DNA of 64,000 bases from assembly GCA_018907035.1 (NCBI GenBank), contig JACCIC010000029.1, positions 1,072,501-1,136,500 on the forward strand, given 5' to 3'. Both the position numbers and the translations under genes were made by a program. Each line of letters opens with the position of its first letter. The first letter of the stretch is position 1. Of the stretch, positions 11,488 through 21,690 are shown piece after piece. The notes beneath the pieces were generated by a model, which made no database searches, was not told the origin of the DNA, and was given only the letters and a program-made list of their open reading frames with translations. This stretch comes from Sycobia sp. Sy_11 (lineage: Eukaryota; Arthropoda; Insecta; Hymenoptera; Epichrysomallidae).

Positions 11488-12463
11488 TTGGGTGTACAAG
11501 TAAGTTTCCAACATTTGTCAAAATATGGCGTCAGCAGGGCCTCCCAGGCAGAAATGTCAGACCTTATGTGTTATATATGTATGTTGTGTTCTGTCGATAA
11601 CGTTAGTTTTGACAAGGTTGAAGATGAGTTTTGAAGACGAAGAATAAGACGTTTTTTCAATGAGTATCCGTGCTAGATTCAAGAAGAACTTCCTGTACCA
11701 TGAGGCGTTTCACAACAAGCCGTTTTTGTTGCGCCTAAAAGCACTAAGATTCATTCTAATGGTTAAAAACTGAGTGCGGTACGAATTGAAGCTTAGAGAC
11801 GTTGAACAGCGATTTTGTATGTCGGAAATAGTGCTAATGCGATATAAAAATATATTTATTATGATAACATTAAATGCAGACATAAATCATATACAAAGCC
11901 CAGCGAGTCCGTCCAATCGATGCCAAAACGAAATATTCACATAAATAGACATGCTTTGCATATGGCGGGATCAGAAGGCAGTTCTATGCTGCGAACTGCT
12001 TCCGAGTAGAAAGGATCATTGAATCGAACGACGGTATTCGTTTGAAGCGAGTATTATAGAAAAAATGTCCAGAATATGAGACCAGGCACGCGCCCGTATT
12101 TTTTCATCAAGATAACGCTCGGTCACATATTGCGACTTTGGTCAGAAGCGATTTGGAGAATACTGGATGGGAAATTCTGTTTTACCTGCCTTGGCACCAT
12201 CTGACTATCACTTATTTGGACCTATCCAGAAGGCTCTCACAGAAATACTCTTCAGTTCAGTAGAGGGCATCAAAAATTGGCTAGATACATTCTTGGGCCG
12301 GACACACGTGAAATTTTTTTAGTCCGGAACTCAGAAATTTCCAAAAAGTTGGGAAAAAGTTAGCGTTCCATTGTCGATACTTTGAATATAGATATGTAAC
12401 CATATTTTTAAAATAAAACGTCACATTTTGGAAAAGAACGCGAGAAACTTACTTGTCACCCAA
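11488..12463 (+). mobile_element. mariner element with both terminal repeats, decayed and internally deleted
   Basis: The left end TTGGGTGTACAAGTAAGTTT at 11488 is matched by the inverted right end GAAACTTACTTGTCACCCAA ending at 12463. Each is flanked by TA (11486-87 and 12464-65), the expected target duplication. Inside, the C-terminal half of a mariner transposase is visible in shifting frames: FHQDNARSH with the second catalytic aspartate near 12105, then GW-ILF and SDYHLF with the third aspartate near 12205. The region around 11850-11890 is AT-rich and does not continue the protein, and the element is 976 bp where about 1.3 kb is usual, so an internal deletion is likely. Non-functional. 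Confidence 0.9.
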
Positions 12464-12654
12464 TATAGAATAAGGAGAGTGGTATATTGGAATTTCTTAT
12501 CATTTGAAACCTTATCTCTTTAATGTATTACATTTATATAAATTACATAAACGAAATTTAGTTCTTTTACTTACTACTCCGATAATAGTATAACTACGAT
12601 TATTTCCTTAATGAAATAAGCTTCAATTTATGAGCTTCAATTTAATTTCGTTTT

Positions 12655-14380
12655 GTTTCTAATGTGAATATCCAGAAGGAAGATTCATAACATCCGGATC
12701 AAACAAACTTCTTCCTATGTGGATCGAAAATATTTATCTGTTTATTATTTAAGTAAATTTGAAGACGCTGTTCTATCAGTTTGAGTAGAGAGAATAAGTT
12801 TTTTGATAGATTACTTGAATACAAAACATTATTTAACTGAATTGAATTTCTTCACTTATTCAGTGCATTAATATGTCCTAGCCCTTCTATCTTAAGGTCT
12901 GACTTTTGTTCGTGCATTTGATATTGCTTTTATAATTTAGATCAAGATTATTAAATAATATCCTCGTGTTGCTTATATGCTCACTAGCTCCTGAGTCAGC
13001 TATAAATCTCAATATATTATTTTTCTTAATTTTTCTAATATCATATATATTGAAAGTACTTAAGATATAATTGTTTGCATGATTACCTACGGGATGTTCT
13101 TCCTCATGTATTGCAGCAAGGCCAAATGAATTTTTGACCTTATGATCTCGCCTCTCTTGGATTGAATTTCGTTCTCATGAACCCTTTGCTTTGGATTTTT
13201 CATATCATCCTTGTTGAAATCCCTGCTCTTCATTGGAACGTTTGGCCCTGCATTCTCGTGTCAAGTGATTATCTGCTTTTTCGTATTTATAACAGAATAC
13301 TTTTTCTGGGTTCGGATAGTTTACGTTTAAATGCTCATACTCGCCTCAGCCAAAGCATCGCCTCTTTTCCTCGTCGTTATTCGACATTTTCGCGCCCATT
13401 GCTCGCCTCGGCGTTCTAAATTTGTCACGTCATTCGTTATTGTTTCTTACACTCTTTGGCTCTGGTTAACACCGTTTAAGAGACGGAGGCGAGCGGCCTG
13501 ATTCAAAATTCAGAGATCTCGCTGGAGCTTCTCTCACTGACTTTACGGCTTTTACCAGCAATATCCCATTTTTTAGTTTTTCTAACTCCATTTCTACTCC
13601 CATGGTGCCTTCGTGTAGACAGTCTGTCAGTATAGTTTCTGGAAGCAAACCTGCTACAGCACTGTAAAATATATCACATTTTTCTCTGTTCAATAGTTTA
13701 CTCGATCTCGGTGCATTTTCGAATATTCTAATCTTATCTTCAAACCGATTCCAAAATTCGGCCACTTTCTCCTTACCCGGCATGTATTTTAACTTGTATA
13801 AATCTTTTCTAGCCGCAACGCGTGTGACTCTATATTCTAGTCGTTTATATTCATCTAATTTATGTACAATTTTTCGCAGTCTTTTTATGTCAACAATGCA
13901 TTGATATTAAGTGATATCTATATGATTAATTATAATTTCCCGTACTTTATGTTTATCGTCTTCAACTTCCTCTTCCGTGTATTTATTTCATTTATTAGCG
14001 TCTACATCCACAACGTAAATTAATATCTTACTTTTTAGTTCGCTCATAAAGTTATCTTTAAAGAATTCAAATCGGTTTCTGTAGTTAATTTAAATTTTCT
14101 AACTGTTCCTAATCGTTACTAATAACGGTTTCCAATCGTCCAACCGGCAAATTCACTTTATCGTCTTTCAATTTTTTTTTTGATTTTAGTTTCTACTAAT
14201 TTGTTTACCGAACTTGCAATATATTCCGCTATTTGCGTATCGTCGTGTGCTTCTACATTCTGTTCACCGATCGCCTGACGGTTCGTCTCCCTTTCACTGT
14301 GTGATCATTCGTTTTCTGTTCTTGTCACATCTATTTTTCTAGAGTCTTTACTAGCCGACTCTGTTCTTATATTTTGATTA
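12655..14380 (-). pseudogene. Copia-type retrotransposon gag-protease fragment
   Basis: Read on the minus strand, a capsid-like frame (13783-13466) contains a region like the Copia gag C-terminus. It is followed by a degenerate zinc knuckle (13300-13243, CYKY...NHLTREC, with the second Cys changed to Tyr). Next is an aspartic protease start RFIADSGASEHISNTR at 13012-12965, typical of Ty1/Copia proteases. A following stretch near 12850-12700 (VLYSSNLSKNLFSLRKL) matches the segment preceding the Copia integrase. Stops and frame changes occur throughout. No integrase core or RT follows, so the element is truncated near 12650, where anonymous sequence and then a mariner lie. The nearby LTR at 17646 has the same orientation and could be its 5' LTR. 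Confidence 0.75.
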
Positions 14381-14394
14381 ATCTTTTCTTTTAA

Positions 14395-14898
14395 TCACGT
14401 CATTTCTTTGTATTTCGTGTCTTTAATCGATACACAGACATTTAGTCTGATTTGAATCATATCCTCGCGTCGCGACACATCATTATCTTTTGTTATCAAA
14501 TTTTTAAATAATCTTTTTATATTCTCATCGTTTATGCTTACCTCATCCCAGTTCTCTTCTGCGCCCTCTTCTCTACTTACCTCCCTGCCCTGGGAGCTCA
14601 TTGGGGCTGGTTTATTAGCACCCATAGAGAAAGGATTTTCCTCAGACCAGTTTCCTTCATCTTGCGTGGTTTGCTCTATTTCATCGGATCCTTCGGTCAC
14701 TTGAGCTATATTTCGTCTTATTTCCTTGTAATCTTTCTCGTGCCTGTAGTCATGCAATTTCTCTACGCTCTTAATTTGTGGCATTTCAAGGGCCCCCTGG
14801 TCCTTAATGGTTGACAGGTTAAGTACGCGCAATCCTATAATATCTGCGATCGCACATCTTGCTTTTTCTCCACCTAAATAATAATAATAATAACCCAA
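14395..14898 (-). CDS. 167-codon ORF of unknown function, probably upstream part of the Copia-like gag
   Basis: An intact open frame on the minus strand, rich in Glu, Lys, Asn and Ile. Near its N-terminus is EKARCAIADIIGLRVLNL and near its C-terminus an acidic, likely helical stretch around DENIKRLFKNLITKDND. It lies just upstream, on the same strand, of the Copia gag-protease block. After its stop, the same frame continues with a charged, coiled-coil-like segment, so it may be the N-terminal portion of an unusually long gag. The first residues come from an (ATA)n run and the true start is uncertain. No domain is recognised. Confidence 0.4.
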   Translation of the reverse strand: MGYYYYYLGGEKARCAIADIIGLRVLNLSTIKDQGALEMPQIKSVEKLHDYRHEKDYKEIRRNIAQVTEGSDEIEQTTQDEGNWSEENPFSMGANKPAPMSSQGREVSREEGAEENWDEVSINDENIKRLFKNLITKDNDVSRREDMIQIRLNVCVSIKDTKYKEMT

Positions 14899-15658
14899 GC
14901 ATTAAAAGCTATATTGTATCATATTAGTACACGCGTTGATGGTTGATGTTGAATAGGGCTCTTTCTATTAAAATCGGTTGTTCACTAGGAACATGCCACG
15001 CTAAAGAAATATTTAGTGCAGCGATCTTCTACTGCTCTCGTAACTTTACCCCCGCCTATTATATATTATAGTGCGCTGCGCACCCCCACCACTATTATAG
15101 TGCGCACTCTGTCCACATTGCCTCTTTTATAACAAATCAATTTAAACTCGTTACTCTGTAAAGATCCTTATTTATTACTCAACTTTGCAACGCACGACCT
15201 TTTAATAGTTATTTGGCTCAAAATTACCAAGAATCACCAAAGAAGTATTGGCAACCCAGAGTAAGAAGACCGTATCGCGAAGTCACCTCTTACGTAACTG
15301 AAACACTGCCGGTTAGGTACAAACATGTATAGAAGTATATACATGCATCACGCTTTATGTCATGACTTTCGCTCTTGCAACATCAACCATCTCGATATTT
15401 GTCGCACGCATTGCGATCGAATATCTGCCGGATTCTTACAAGGCTGTCTACGTGCATATAACACCTGATCATCTGCCACTGCCTATCTTAGAAGTCCGGG
15501 GATCAGTCCGAGATCGTCACCGCGGAACAATCTCTCTCAGTTCCAAGCAGCTAATCAACGAACAAAATAATAACAAAGAACGAACTACAGCGATTTTTCA
15601 GCATGCCTGTGCGTACGGAAACGGGCGTACATATGCGCGCAAGCATACATATACATAC

Positions 15659-15659
<1 letters not shown>
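14899..15659. other. No gene recognised
   Basis: Mixed sequence. A 13-bp direct repeat TATTATAGTGCGC occurs at 15063 and 15093. The 112-codon open frame at 15362-15700 runs into a microsatellite and has no recognised motif. Confidence 0.35.

Positions 15660-15699
<40 letters not shown>
15660..15699. repeat. (AT)n microsatellite
   Basis: Uninterrupted 40-bp run. Three overlapping minus-strand frames across it are repeat artefacts. Confidence 0.96.
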
Positions 15700-15700
<1 letters not shown>

Positions 15701-16009
15701 CGCCAATTGTATATAAAAGGTATATGTGTATATGTGCTTTCGTACATATATGTGCACATTTGCGCAGATACGTACCTCTGCCTATGTATGCAGTTGTACA
15801 TAATTGAATACGCACACATGCTATCTTTCCTTTTAATCGCGGCGTGCTCAGAATTTACAAAATACGTATGTCTATAATGTTCAAACAATTAAAAATGATT
15901 TTAATGTTAGCGCGCGCATGCAATATCTCATGCCTTTTGTTTCTACGCAAGCAGGTATATGCATTCATTATCTCTCTCACTCTGCCGCGCTCGTCCAAAC
16001 AATCTGTCT

Positions 16010-16043
<34 letters not shown>

Positions 16044-16344
16044 TTGACGCAGCTACAGTCAGTTGCGCTCCATTTCTCTCACTCGTACAGTCGCGTACTC
16101 GTCCTCGCGCTTGTACAGTCAAGAGCGCTCTCCCACACTCTCCCGTGCTCAAGTCAATCAGCTTTCTCTTTCTCTCTTTCTCTGCCGTGCGCATACATTC
16201 GGGAGTTCTCTCTCTTTCTTACTTCTTCGTCGCGTACATGCATACACGCCCTTGAACTGTCTAGTTACTTAGCTCCTGTCATTCACTGTACTTTTATTTT
16301 GAATTTAGAATTTATTAAAAGATTTAGCAGTTTAATCAATTATA
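15700..16344. other. TC-rich low-complexity block, no gene
   Basis: Between 15960 and 16230 the + strand is strongly pyrimidine-rich with CTCTCT runs, including (TC)n at 16012-16040. Overlapping open frames in all three + frames give Ser/Leu-rich peptides, as expected from a CT-repeat. No coding call is justified. Confidence 0.6.
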
Positions 16345-16355
16345 ATTTAACATCA

Positions 16356-16555
16356 TCGCTAGAGCGAAGGGCTAGGAACTTGGTGATCCGAGTTCAAATC
16401 CCGGTCTCGGCCGATTGACACAAGCACCGCTGTAATAATTTACATGTGCTTTGTTTATAAACACATCATAGACCTCCGTCGCTGATTAGCACCAATATTT
16501 GGAAGCATAAACAGAGCGACGTTAAATCACATAAAAAAAAAAAAAAAATAAAATG
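16356..16555 (+). mobile_element. tRNA-derived SINE, copy 2, with target duplication
   Basis: It shares its body with the copy at 6991: CGCTAGAGCGAAGG, a B-box-like AGTTCAAATCC at 16391-16401, and GACCTCCGTCGCTGATTAGC. It ends in an A-rich tail (16533-16553). It is flanked by 11-bp direct repeats that differ at one base: ATTTAACATCA at 16345-16355 and ATTTAACCTCA at 16556-16566. The 5' end lacks most of the A box found in copy 1, so this copy is slightly 5' truncated. The flanking duplication and A-tail show LINE-style retroposition. Confidence 0.88.
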
Positions 16556-16566
16556 ATTTAACCTCA

Positions 16567-17628
16567 CTTGAATTTTTTTATATCTGCACGCGGTTCAATG
16601 CAATTAAAAATGTATTAATATATTTGATTTGTTATACATTTGAGCATATTTGATTTTGAGTGCACAGAATAATAAATGCGCATTCATATTTTTAATGCTC
16701 CAATGTTTTCTATTATTGCGCACGTAAATAAAATTTTGAAGTGTTTTAGAATGTTCCGCGCAGTATATACATGCGCGCAACAGACTATACTTCGGTCACT
16801 ATAAAATATACTCGAGCTCATACACATTACACGCCCCGTTGGCCGAGTTATCGGATCTTGTTTTCTCTTCCATTCTTCCCGCGAAGTTGGGTTACACTTG
16901 CGCGTCGGCCAATTTCGCTTATTGCGGCGCAGCCGCATCTTTTTAAAGCTTTCTCAAAATCTGTTTTATTCTAAAAAGGCTTTCACCTCCCCCCCTGTTT
17001 ATCTTTAAGTTAACTTTTTTTTCTTTTTTTTCGGTTTTGTGATTTGCGTTTTGAAATTTTATTATTTTTAATTTTCTTACTTTCAAATCAAGAGATTTCC
17101 TTACTTCTCTTGTTCAAATTATCGCTACTTTACTTTTTGCGTCTCGGTTTTGTCGGTTTTCTGCAATTATTTTAATGAATTCGCAATTCTTCGCACTCCC
17201 GATTCTGATATTCTAGTATTCTTTTCTTTCATCTTTACATACTTCTAATATTTTTATTTTCTATCTTTCTAATTTTCTCACACTCCTTGCATACCTTAAA
17301 TTTAAATTTACTCATTTCATGGGTTTGTTGGGAGATATTGCACTTCGACATTACTCGGTTTTTTATCTCTCTCTTTACCGTCCTTCCTTCCTTCCTGTCT
17401 TTATTTTAGACTTAAGAAAAATATAAATTTTCCTTAAATTTCTGTGAAAAATACTTCACTTAATAATCGTTTTATAAAGCCTTTGCACTCCCGCGCTTCT
17501 TTGAAATCTGAATCAAATCGCGAACCCGACCACGTGTGAACGTTTCGCGCCTTTTTCTCACACTTAATTAATTTAAATTAATTATAATAATAATTATTCT
17601 AAATAACAATAATTCAGCAATAGTATCT
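16567..17628. other. No gene recognised; possible retroelement leader
   Basis: Contains a less AT-rich patch at 16830-16960 and long T-rich stretches. It lies downstream (on the minus strand) of the LTR and primer-binding site at 17852-17629 and could be that element's leader. No coding motif is visible. Confidence 0.35.
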
Positions 17629-17645
17629 TGCTGGAACCAATAACC
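17629..17645 (-). promoter_or_regulatory. Putative tRNA primer-binding site of an LTR retrotransposon
   Basis: On the minus strand GGTTATTGGTTCCAGCA directly follows the LTR end CCTACA. It resembles the internal initiator-tRNA-Met site used by Copia (GGTTATGGGCCCAG). The assignment is by resemblance. Confidence 0.5.
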
Positions 17646-17852
17646 TGTAGGAATCTACTAAATAAACAAAGCAGAGATTTATGAGTATATATCAGATCTT
17701 TATTAACACGTCTGAGTCTTATAGATACATAGAGCGAACTGACGCACAGCGAGGCAGCAAATAGATGCCGAGCGGCGCGCTCTCACATATATGCACACAG
17801 AAAGTCGTCAGTTCCACGAAGTGCGTCGAGCTAACGTCCCTTTTTCCCAACA
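17646..17852 (-). mobile_element. Copia-type LTR (single, 207 bp)
   Basis: On the minus strand it begins TGTTGGGAAAAAGGGACG and ends GATTCCTACA, with TG...CA termini. An AATAAAG polyadenylation-like signal lies about 60 bases before the end, and a Copia-like primer-binding site follows at once. No second LTR or target duplication was located, so it may be the 5' LTR of the decayed Copia element whose gag-protease lies at 12655-14380. Its orientation fits that reading, but the roughly 2.7 kb between them is more than usual and includes a SINE. Confidence 0.6.
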
Positions 17853-18073
17853 ATATTTACTTTTTTCTGTTATTTATTAATAAAATATACTTTTGATAAA
17901 AACTGCTAAGCCAACCTGAATTCTGAACATAAATTGGTACTCATACGTATTTACACTTGACTATGTAAAAAGTATGCTATAGTCGAAAGTCTTATATTTC
18001 ACAAATTTGTTAGAGTTATACCTAGTATTTATTTTCTGAAATATTATTTTATCTCGGTTTTAAATAATACTAC

Positions 18074-18822
18074 TTTGTATAAATATGAGTAAGACTTTTC
18101 AATTCAAACATCCCGGATTTATTGATTCAGACAAATGTTTTTATTTTTATGTTGGTAGTACTGTTAGAGTTATTTGTGAAACGATGCATTTAGACTATCA
18201 GGACAAGATGGAACATATAATAAGTAGAGATGAGACTTGGGTCTACGTTTACGATCCAGAAGTGATCGATCAATCGAGCGAATGTCGTGCAAAGGAGAAC
18301 GAAGACCGAAAAAATCACGCCAAAATCGCTCAAAAATCAAGGTTATGCTCGCTGTTTTCTACGATTATCGTGGTGTGGTATATTATAAATTCCTTTCAAT
18401 CGGCCAAACGGCTAACAAAGAATATTATTTGAGTGTTATACGTAGTTTGCATGAAGTAATTCGTCTCAAAATTGAAAATTGATTTTAGTTGAAATTCGCC
18501 AAAAATTCAACCAATATCGTTCCGCAACCAGGGTACTCACCTGATTTAGCATTGTATGATTTTTAGCTGTTCAGGAAACTCAAAAGACCACTTCTGGTAC
18601 ATCGTTTTGATTTGATTGAAGAAATAAAAGCCGAATCGTCTAAGGAACGGATGGCCATTCCGGAATATGAGTATAAAGAATGTTTTCAAAATTCGAAAAA
18701 GCATTGACATAGTTGCATCGCATCCGGGGGAGATTAGTTTGAGGGGGATGAATTCGATTTAGACGAAAAAAAAAAGATTTCCAAAGTTATAAATAAACTG
18801 TTACTACTATTTTTACATAGTT
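18074..18822 (+). mobile_element. Internally deleted mariner, family shared with 52.5 kb
   Basis: The left terminal repeat (TGTATAAATATGAGTAAGAC, about 18077) and right repeat (near 18790-18822, ATAAATAAACTGTTACTACT) match the ends of the mariner at 52502-54209. The coding remnant contains RDETWVYVYDPE (first catalytic Asp, about 18226-18260), then a block in another frame, VMLAVFYDYRGVVYYKFLS, then YSPDLALYDF (third Asp, near 18535). Most of the N-terminal DNA-binding domain is missing. The segment that should carry HHDNAP, with the second catalytic Asp, is absent between about 18475 and 18500. The right end runs into a short (TA)n tract. Confidence 0.85.
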
Positions 18823-18844
18823 GTGTATATATATATATAAATCC

Positions 18845-19022
18845 CGGATGGCCATCCCGGTATATGAGTAAAAGAATTATATATGAGTAAGAAAATTGGA
18901 AAAAGCGTTAGCATAGTTGCATTGCATCCATGGGAGATTATTTTAAGGATCATAAATTGGATTCAGAAGAATAAATAAAGATTTCAAAAGTTATAAATAA
19001 AGTCTTACTCATATTAGTACAC
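18845..19022 (+). mobile_element. Second mariner 3' end fragment, same family, in tandem
   Basis: Starting at GGATGGCCATCCCGGTATAT, this repeats the last ~180 bp of the preceding mariner (GGATGGCCATTCCGGAATAT there). It includes the GCATTGCATCCATGGGAGAT stretch and a better preserved terminal repeat ATAAATAAAGTCTTACTCAT. It is either a partial tandem duplication or a second truncated insertion. Confidence 0.8.
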
Positions 19023-19030
19023 AGAAGTAT

Positions 19031-20182
19031 ATTTTTCTAATTTTTCTATTTGATTAAGGAAAAAATCCTAGATGTACTACTAGTAGAAGAATCGTTAATC
19101 AAACTTACTTCCATTTATGTAATTTATGTAAATGTAATACATTAAAGAAAAGACTTTTCAAATTATAAGGAATTCGACTATACCATACTTAGCTCATTTT
19201 ATACTATAATGGAAAGTAAGTTTAAAGAATATAGTGCAAGATGAAAAATTAATTAATGATTTAGTTAATTCTTAGAATAGTATTTTTAATATTTAAATTT
19301 AAATATTTCTCTGTAGTTTCTCTATGTTAAAATAACAGAAAATGTTATTATATTTTTGGTCTCTATTTTTTGGTGTTGATTAATAAATTATCAGAATAAT
19401 AAAAAAAACGACACAGACTGCGGTAAAGTTTCGCAAAATTTTTTCTTTTATTAAATTATATTATAAAGAACTCTTGTTATAATTTACTAATTGTAATCGA
19501 CCATTGCGATATTATTAGCTAAACTATGAAGATGTAACTATGTATGTGTTCAGCAACTTAGTGACGCGTTTATATTTATTCTTCTTCTGCATAAGAATTA
19601 CACATTCCAGACAAGTTGAAATGGTCCATACCATAATTATTCGAATACCGTACGAATGGAGATATTTATAATATTTTATCGTTTCTTTTGAACATCAGAT
19701 CAATTAGGTAAAAAGCTAATTATTACCAAAGAAATGTATTTAACACATACAGTTGGTGTTAGAATACATATAATTTTGTTTTCATTTATAGTACATAAGA
19801 TTGTTAAGAACATAAGTTATTTTGTATGTTTAGAACTAAAAATAAATATAGTGTATACAGAATTGAACGATGTGTACATATTTTGTACAAATTATTTATA
19901 GTATTTTCATATTAAATTATATTTATGATTTATATGAAACAAATCCAATAAATGAAATAACTATAGAGTTTAAATGTGAATGCGTGAATCTAGCTCAGAA
20001 TTTTCTCTCAAATTCATATGGTGCGCTCAAAGTAAATTGTGCAGCATTTTTATACCAATTAGTCTAAGAGAAATCGAATCATCTTCAGTTTTAAGATATT
20101 ATTAGGATTAAAGGTAATATCAATACCTGTTAGATTATTTTACAGCAGTCGACACAAATATAGTTTTAAATACAAAATAAAT
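19031..20182. other. No gene seen; AT-rich
   Basis: Low-complexity AT-rich sequence. The 65-codon frame at 19870-20067 has no recognisable motif. Confidence 0.4.
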
Positions 20183-20448
20183 ATAAAACTCATTGTAGAA
20201 CTCATCTCGGCATACCTGAGCATCGTATTCTACCGATGGAACACGAAACTCACGATAGAAGTCGCCCTTACAGAGCTGGACATCGCATTGGTCTGACCAG
20301 AAAACTTCATATAGAAGTCATCCAGAGACACCTGGATATGTTCTACCATGTGAATACGAAACTGCCTGTGAAAGTCATACCGAGACACGTGTACATTTGC
20401 TTGTATCACGTGAACACGAAACACCTCGTGGAATTCATCCCGCATGCC
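20183..20448 (+). repeat. Diverged 60-bp minisatellite, about 4.5 units
   Basis: Units start near 20183, 20243, 20303, 20356 and 20416, each opening with ACGAAACT or a variant and containing GAAGTCAT and GACACCTGGACAT-like cores. The spacing 60-60-53-60 suggests one unit lost 7 bp. Sixty bases equal 20 codons. In one frame of the last two and a half units the translation repeats: VNTKLPVKVIPRHVYI, then VNTKHLVEFIPHA. This is a relic of a coding tandem repeat or simply a minisatellite. No flanking gene is visible. Confidence 0.75.
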
Positions 20449-21690
20449 TAAACAAATCAAATCTAAATAAATAAAACTCGCCTTCGGGGTGCTATGCGGC
20501 CACTTGATTTAGTTATTTACTGCCGAAAATTACGCAAATCTCATTAAAATGGAATAGCTTTCTATTAATCATAATTAAAAGTAGTATAATGGTTTAATAT
20601 TAAAAAATATTTGTATAAAAATTTGGTCAAACAATATCAAAGAATATACAGCACGCTCGTTAAAGGGCTGTAGTGTCTACACTTGTCTTCGGATCGTGAT
20701 CGTACTGCTTGATAAGGACATATAAATAGATTAGGAAATAAAAATAATAAGTATTATTAATAAAATAATTTATTCAACTTATAATAGAAAATTCTGATAC
20801 TGTGGCCTTAATTTCAAAAGTCTAGACAAAAATATATAACCAATATCAGTTACAAGAACAAAAAGCTGATTTCTGTTTCTATAAAATACTGTGGATGTTC
20901 ATATTCCTATATACAAAATTATTTGTCTATATCTGAGTGAAAATTGTTATGCTATTTACGCCTAATCAACAAATGAAACTGTTAATAGCGATATTTGGGA
21001 CCCAATGTTATTGACACTCACAAATAGACTAATGGTCGGATATTTGTAGATATGTTTATATCCACAGTAGTTTATGTAAGAACATGTTTTAACTTTTTTC
21101 TTTTGTAGTGCATATATCTGAAGATTTTGTTCTTGTTTTTAATTAATCTCGCAATATAAAAATTGCCTGTTGCAAATATAATACATATCTGACGCGGACG
21201 AGTTTCGCCTAGCAATACACATAAGCTTACCTATCTATACCGGAAACTATAACAAGTACAAATGCCATCAATACTACTAGCAAGGAAAATCATGACACCA
21301 CCGTAATTGAAGTCACGCCGCTCGCCTGCATAATCGATGACAAATTGGCCAGCGTCTATCAGCTCTTCTGACCATCTCCATTAGATCCGCATAACCAACT
21401 TAGCCATTTCCGGGCGGCTTGAAGGAACAGCTAGCCTATACCCGAGCCAACCTGCCCCTCCCACCCCCCCCGCATCCGTGCCGGAAACGCGTCCCTCGCG
21501 CTGGACCCCAGGCATATCTGCGGACGCGTAGATACCGTTATCCGTGTACCTACAACCTGGTTGCATTAGGCTAAGATATATTCATAATAAGAATTGTACC
21601 GGAGACTACGTACGAATACGCTGTGCACGTATCGATCATTAGAACTATCTAAAATTATGATATACACCAACACTTATAACCACTTATAAT
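20449..21690. other. No gene seen
   Basis: AT-rich to about 21180, then less AT-rich (21190-21690) with a C-rich patch at 21440-21490. The latter may be the leader or LTR of the Gypsy relic that follows, but no paired LTR was identified. Confidence 0.35.

Noticed and set aside
20183..20448. CRISPR array
   Set aside because: Units are adjoining and diverged with no unique spacers, and the genome is clearly eukaryotic.
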